DNA from: Heterocephalus glaber
Lineage: Eukaryota; Chordata; Mammalia; Rodentia; Bathyergidae
Direction of reading: 5' to 3'
Assembly (NCBI RefSeq): GCF_000247695.1
Contig: NW_004624784.1
Span: forward strand, 13,457,675-13,521,674
DNA length: 64,000 nt
Made by a program: the position numbers and the translations under genes. The notes under the pieces were generated by a model, which searched no databases, was not told the DNA's origin, and was given only the letters and a program-made list of their open reading frames with translations. Shown piece by piece: positions 59,641 to 64,000 of this stretch; within the stretch, counting starts at the first letter, position 1; each line of letters starts with the position of its first letter.

Positions 59641-59974
59641 CATGTTCCCCATGTGTCTCCTCGTTACCTGGGCCAGAGCTCAGGGTAAGAGACCGGCAGA
59701 ATCCATTTCCCAATTTCCCACACACACATTCTCACACCGGACTCCTCTGCCATCTTATAGACCTGGGGCCTGTGTTATTATCTCCACTTTCAAATAAGGA
59801 GGCCGAGGCTCAGGATCAGGTAGATCTGCTAGTAAGCAGCAGAACTGGGCCTTGGACCCATATCTGCCTATTTCCAATCCCTGAGCTAACTTTCAGAAAA
59901 ATACAGCCTCTCCCTGCCCCAGCTGCCTGCATGACCCTCAGCCCTCTCTGCCATTCTCTGCATTTGCCTTCCAG

Positions 59975-60127
59975 TCAAGATGATCCTGGATAAATACTAC
60001 TTCATCTGCCAGCACTCTCTACACTTCATCCCGAGGGAGCACATGTGTGATGGCCACCCCGACTGTGCCTCAGGGGAAGATGAGGAACCCTGTGTCAAGA
60101 ACTTCCTTGAGCAGCCTGCTGGGACAG
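59975..60127 (+). CDS. TMPRSS4: TMPRSS4 exon 4, LDL-receptor class A module
   Basis: A 153-base exon between a TTGCCTTCCAG acceptor and a GTGAGT donor. It encodes residues 51-101: the end of the membrane segment, the stem motif Leu-Asp-Lys-Tyr-Tyr-Phe, and an LDL-receptor class A module. The acidic calcium-binding part Cys75-Asp76-Gly77 ... Asp80-Cys81 ... Gly84-Glu85-Asp86-Glu87 is intact. Only four cysteines (62, 75, 81, 90) are present instead of the usual six. I recall the human protein having the same four, so this is a feature of the family and not a defect here. In these proteases the module lies in the extracellular stem and is thought to mediate protein contacts. Confidence 0.95.
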
Positions 60128-61102
60128 GTGAGTCCAGGTAGGGACAGGGCATGAGGGGAGTGGGCCCAGCAGGCAGTCCGCTCCGGTACACAGGGTCACA
60201 TACAGCACCAGCCTACTGATTTGTCTATCCCTGTACAATAAGGTTCACCAGAGCAGGACCCTGCTGTGTCTATCTCTAGATTCCAGCATGTAATGAAGAG
60301 CATGCACTCATTAAGGATTGGATAGAGGGGATAGGAAATTGTAACTGAGGCTGTCTCACTTCCTGCTGCACCTGCTTGATTTTGAGAAAGAGGACTAGTT
60401 TGGTTGTCCTTGGGAAGTTCCTCCTTCCTATGAAATCTCTTATTTCCAAAGGACTAGAAAAGAGAATGTCAGACCATCCAACCAATTAACGATCCTTCAG
60501 TTCATTAGTGTTTACTGTAACATGCTATGTAACAGATATTCGGAGGATAAAAAGCATGTTATTTCTTGATCTATCTGGTAATCGGAATCTAATGAGGAAA
60601 GGCCAAAGAGATGAGTGATGGGACAGAGCTGAGTGACTTCCTGTGTATTTCGCTCTTTATCAATTACATTCAAATGTCTCAAAGCACCTGCCATCATACT
60701 ACCAACAGAACTTCTCACTTAACCTCCACCCTGACCTTACAGGGAGAAACACCTAGGTCCCTGGCTGAAAAGTTTCCCCAGGATGAAGCTGTGTGGACCA
60801 CGGGTAGAGTGACCATGTAACTGTTCCATTAAAACCGATAAGGACAAAAGGAGGTGATGCTATTCATTGTGCCAGGGCAACAGATAAAAATGGAGGTTGA
60901 TACCAAGACATATATCAGCTACTGTCAAAACAAAGCTTAAACAAAGTGAGATGGAGGAACTTCCCTTGATGTTAAAAGTGTCAGTGCTCGTGATGTCCCC
61001 AGTTCTGGGTTGGGCCAAGTTGAGTTGGTCACATGATGAGTTCTGAGGGGTTGGGTCAGAGGGGCCCTACCCTCAAGCTGACCCAGGCTCCTCCTCTCCC
61101 AG
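60128..61102 (+). other. TMPRSS4: TMPRSS4 intron 4
   Basis: GTGAGT to TCTCCCAG, just under 1 kb, with no recognisable repeat or exon. Confidence 0.92.
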
Positions 61103-61232
61103 TCCGCCTCTCCAAGGACCGATCCACACTGCAGGTGATGGACCCAACCACAGGGAACTGGGCCTCTGCTTGTTATGACAACTTCACAGAAGCTCTGGCC
61201 AAGATAGCCTGTGGGCAGATGGGCTATGACAG
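61103..61232 (+). CDS. TMPRSS4: TMPRSS4 exon 5, first part of SRCR module
   Basis: A 130-base exon after CTCTCCCAG, ending AG just before GTACCC. It encodes residues 102-144 plus two bases of Ser145. It opens with Val-Arg-Leu-Ser-Lys-Asp-Arg-Ser-Thr-Leu-Gln-Val, nearly identical to human as I recall it. It carries the first half of a scavenger-receptor cysteine-rich module, with Trp121, Cys125, Cys138 and the Cys-Gly-Gln-Met-Gly-Tyr core. Asn128-Phe-Thr is a potential N-glycosylation site. The donor is weaker than the others (C at intron positions +4 to +6), which could allow read-through or skipping. Skipping this 130-base exon would shift the frame. Confidence 0.94.
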
Positions 61233-61530
61233 GTACCCACCCACGCCATCAGAGGCTGTCATCTTTCCCCTGCACTTTCTTCTCTCCTTCTTCCTTCCTT
61301 CCTCTTTGCATCCTCTTCCTCCTTTCCCTGTTCCTTCCTCCTTCTATCTTCAAAACACAGACAATGGAGTCAGGTAGAACTTCTTTTGATTCACTTGCAA
61401 GCAGCATGAAGGTAAAGCTTCTCAGCCTCAGTTTCCTCAAGAGTTAATCAGGGGAAGTATTGCCAGCCTCACGGGATGAGTATGGGGTGCCAACAAGAGA
61501 ATGTATGCAGCCCCCTCCAACAAGCACCAC

Positions 61531-61650
61531 TCACACACACACTCACACTCACACACACACATCCATATGTGTGTACACTCACACATACACTGACACATAG
61601 CACATATACATATACATAGACACTTGCACACACACTGACACACACTGTAT
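61531..61650 (+). repeat. CA-rich simple repeat
   Basis: Long run of CACACACACTCACAC units with interruptions. The open frames across it on the minus strand are repeat artefacts. Confidence 0.9.
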
Positions 61651-62879
61651 ACACACAGAGTTCCAGCTCCTCTGCAGTCCTCTTTTTCTTTTTTGTCCTC
61701 AGTCCTCACTCCTTTGTCCTTTGGAAGAAGCCTTCCCTGTCCAATAGTACAAAGTCTAATTTACTTATCAAAGTCCCATTGGTTAAAATTTAGTTGAAAT
61801 GATCCTGATTTCACTGAGGCCCCATCAACAGCAATCCCAGCTCTCTCCACAAATTCCAAAAGCGGTTCCAAATCTGGAGTGGATGGAAGGTGCATAATTA
61901 TAAAAAGAGTAATTAGCATTATATTTATTTATATTCTCTTGGCAGAAAACCAAAAACATAGTTATTAATATAGCTATGTTCTAAGTAAACTCAGAGAAAG
62001 TCACTTACTTAGGTAGTAGCTTGGAGGTAGAAGACAAGCATTTGTGTGCCCAAAACCCCTCATTTAGGGGGCTGGGGGGTCTTGGTTTGAACATTGGGAA
62101 ATTCTCTCTTCTCATAGGGCTTCATGAATAAGGAAGGGAACATGAAACCATTACTCAGAGAGCCAACCTGGAGAAGATGGGAAAGAGCACATGTATTCAT
62201 TTACAGGGTGGGTTAGCCTCTCTGTAGCAGGTTCCAAACCAAGATTCTGAGAAACTGGGCCCAAAGATGAGATGATAACTACTATGCAGATATCACCAAC
62301 CAATCACAGAACTCTCTTCCATGGATCCTTAAAGCAGCTTCAGCATCCTTTTCAATAAATGCTGGAGGCAGCCTTTACAAATCAACCTGGCCTATATGCC
62401 CTCCCTGGTCTCATAATCAGGCTTCTGCTGCTTTCCATCTTCCATGGGTGCAACCCCCAGTACCCACCCTGCACCTTCATTTTCAAGGCAATTGGAAGGC
62501 ATGTCTTGTCCCTGTTATTCTCCCCTCCTCCTGCAGCTGCTCTGACCAGCCCAGCTGCAGCCAGCCCCTCCTCCCACTGCAGTCCGGGCAACTGCAGCAT
62601 CAACTGTGCCTGGCCCAGCAGGCTGAGGCTGGATTCCAAAACCTGGGTATCTCCTGGGATTCTTAAGAGGATAGGCTCCAGGCATTTCTGTCCTTCTAGA
62701 GATCACTAAGGCACCAAACCACCTAGCTCTTGGACTCCACAAAATCAAATTTCATTAGAATTATTCATCAGGCCATCATTGATGAATAGAAGGTAACTTT
62801 CCTGGGAATGTCCATTTCCAGCATTGTCTCTCTTAGGGTAGATTTCTCTACTTTCTTTCCTCTGCCTGGATTGGAATCA

Positions 62880-63015
62880 CCTCTTGTTCTATGATCACAA
62901 AATCATAAGTGTGACCCTAGGAGTCATCTGGTCCATCCATCATTCTGCCAAGAAGAAAACTGAGGCTCAGAGAGACACAGAAAAAGAATGTGACCTGCCC
63001 AAGAGTCTTTGTTCC
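62880..63015 (-). repeat. MIR-like fragment, antisense
   Basis: GAGTCATCTGGTCCATCCAT and GAAAACTGAGGCTCAGAGAG resemble the old SINE core. Confidence 0.5.
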
Positions 63016-63357
63016 CCCTGCTGCGAACCAGAAAATACTGCTGGGACATTTGAACCATGGACAGAGCTGAACATTAAAAAAGAGGATCTCTAACATTTCT
63101 CTAGAGCTCTGGGTGTGGACTAGGAGTCCCCACCCAAGAAAGCAAGGGCACATGAGCACTGTGCCCAGGGCTGAGTCCAGAATGCCAAGGGGAAGTCCTT
63201 ATTGTATAGCAAAACAAGCCCGCCCAAGTCTGGTCATCACTACCTCCACTTCCCTGTTGTTCCCTACTGCCATTCTCTGCCACCCTCTTGGTGCTGCCTG
63301 CTCCTGCCATCTTGTTCTCACCTCCCCCCAACTCATAGCTCTTACTCCCTCCCACAG

Positions 63358-63459
63358 CCAACCCACTTTCAAAGCTGTGAAGATTAGCTGGGACCAGGAT
63401 CTGGATGTCATTGTAGTCACAGAAAACAACCAAGAGCTTCGGGTGCGGAACTCAAGTGG
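63358..63459 (+). CDS. TMPRSS4: TMPRSS4 exon 6, second part of SRCR module
   Basis: A 102-base exon after CTCCCACAG and before GTAAGT. Joined to exon 5 it encodes Ser145 through Ser178 and the first two bases of the Gly179 codon. It continues the scavenger-receptor module with Pro-Thr-Phe-Lys-Ala-Val, Asp-Gln-Asp-Leu-Asp-Val and Gln-Glu-Leu-Arg-Val-Arg-Asn-Ser-Ser-Gly. Asn176-Ser-Ser is a second potential N-glycosylation site. The remaining SRCR cysteines, the activation cleavage site and the trypsin-like domain with its His-Asp-Ser triad lie to the right of the window. The gene is therefore partial here, with nothing to suggest a pseudogene. Confidence 0.94.
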
Positions 63460-64000
63460 GTAAGTGATGGACCCCTTCTGACCTACAAAGGCCATGCAAG
63501 GAGGCTGCTAGAGCTGTAGCTGGCTCAGTATAAAGAGACCAGCAGCAAGAGGAACGTAAGCCAGACAACAAGAACTCTTAGAGCTATAGATCATTAAGTG
63601 CAGAGAGCTATAGCATCACATCTCTGGGAGGTTTTCTGTGTTGACTTTTTTAATACAATGGACAGCTAGACAAAGCATGCTGTCCTACTCAAAGGCAGAG
63701 CAGTGAATAAACTGACCTTTCTATCAATTTGAATAGAAAGCCAAATGTCTCTTGCTACTGCCTTATATTCCCTAAAAATTGCCCAACAGACCACTTTCCA
63801 AAAGTCACTTTGTCTCTCCCCACCACTTACCAGAGCCAAAATAGGACTTTGCGACATTCCCAGTGCTCCAGGGGAAAGGCCCTGTGGTTCTCACATCACC
63901 ACCCTGCATTAGAACACAGCATCTAAATGAAATCTGTCACACCGCAGCAGGGTGATTTAGAGAGGATGCTGGCTCCTTAGCATTCAAGGATGTTTCCGAG
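63460..64000 (+). other. TMPRSS4: TMPRSS4 intron 6, start only
   Basis: It begins with GTAAGT and runs off the window. No exon is seen in the remaining 540 bases. Confidence 0.85.

Larger units (their letters stand above)
56903..59974 (+). other. TMPRSS4: TMPRSS4 intron 3
   Basis: GTAAGT to CTTCCAG. It contains MIR fragments and a minus-strand MaLR-type LTR at 58145-58513. It is otherwise unique sequence. Confidence 0.92.
61233..63357 (+). other. TMPRSS4: TMPRSS4 intron 5
   Basis: It opens with the weak donor GTACCC and closes with CCCACAG. It holds a pyrimidine-rich tract near 61275-61340, a CA-rich tract at 61531-61650 and a MIR-like fragment near 62880-63010. Confidence 0.9.

Noticed and set aside
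61437..61709. Cysteine- and valine-rich minus-strand frames near 61437-61709
   Set aside because: They are translations of a CA-rich simple repeat.

Overview
This is a mammalian nuclear DNA window, almost certainly from a non-murid rodent. It has long introns and intergenic DNA, low CpG and dense retrotransposons. Three repeat classes point to a rodent: 7SL-derived B1 monomers, B1 units fused to a tRNA-like half, and a young tRNA-derived SINE with intact A and B boxes, an A-rich tail and perfect target-site duplications (TSDs). I lean towards the squirrel/beaver/kangaroo-rat side of the rodents, perhaps a beaver. This is an inference from repeat style and protein divergence, not a database result.

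The only protein-coding gene I can support is the 5' half of TMPRSS4, a type II transmembrane serine protease, on the + strand. Exon 1 (ending 37776) supplies only the start codon to the protein. It is followed by exon 2 (52798-52831), exon 3 with the membrane anchor (56789-56902), exon 4 with the LDL-receptor class A module (59975-60127), and exons 5 and 6 with most of the scavenger-receptor module (61103-61232 and 63358-63459). All junctions are GT/AG, and the reading frame stays open across all five splices, giving about 179 residues. The trypsin-like catalytic exons lie beyond the right edge.

Layout. Positions 1-11400 are packed with endogenous retroviral material: a class I (gammaretrovirus-like) provirus at about 2360-7228 with recognisable LTRs and broken gag, protease and RNase H; a probable solo LTR before it; and two related solo LTRs at about 8440 and 10735. 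Positions 11880-16195 hold a + strand LINE-1 ORF2 and 3' end remnant, riddled with six SINEs and one solo LTR that itself carries a SINE. Positions 16200-37600 are mainly unique intergenic DNA with scattered SINEs, L2, MIR and MaLR LTRs, including a three-level LTR nest at 30533-31700. From 37600 to the right edge is the TMPRSS4 promoter region, exons and introns. The introns hold MIR, L2, a minus-strand L1 3' end and two small hAT-type DNA transposons.

I found no tRNA or rRNA gene, no CRISPR array and no complete novel system. The features most worth a second look are the hAT element pair, the RT-deleted provirus, the repeated SINE insertion at one target site, and the exon 1/exon 2 start-codon arrangement of TMPRSS4.
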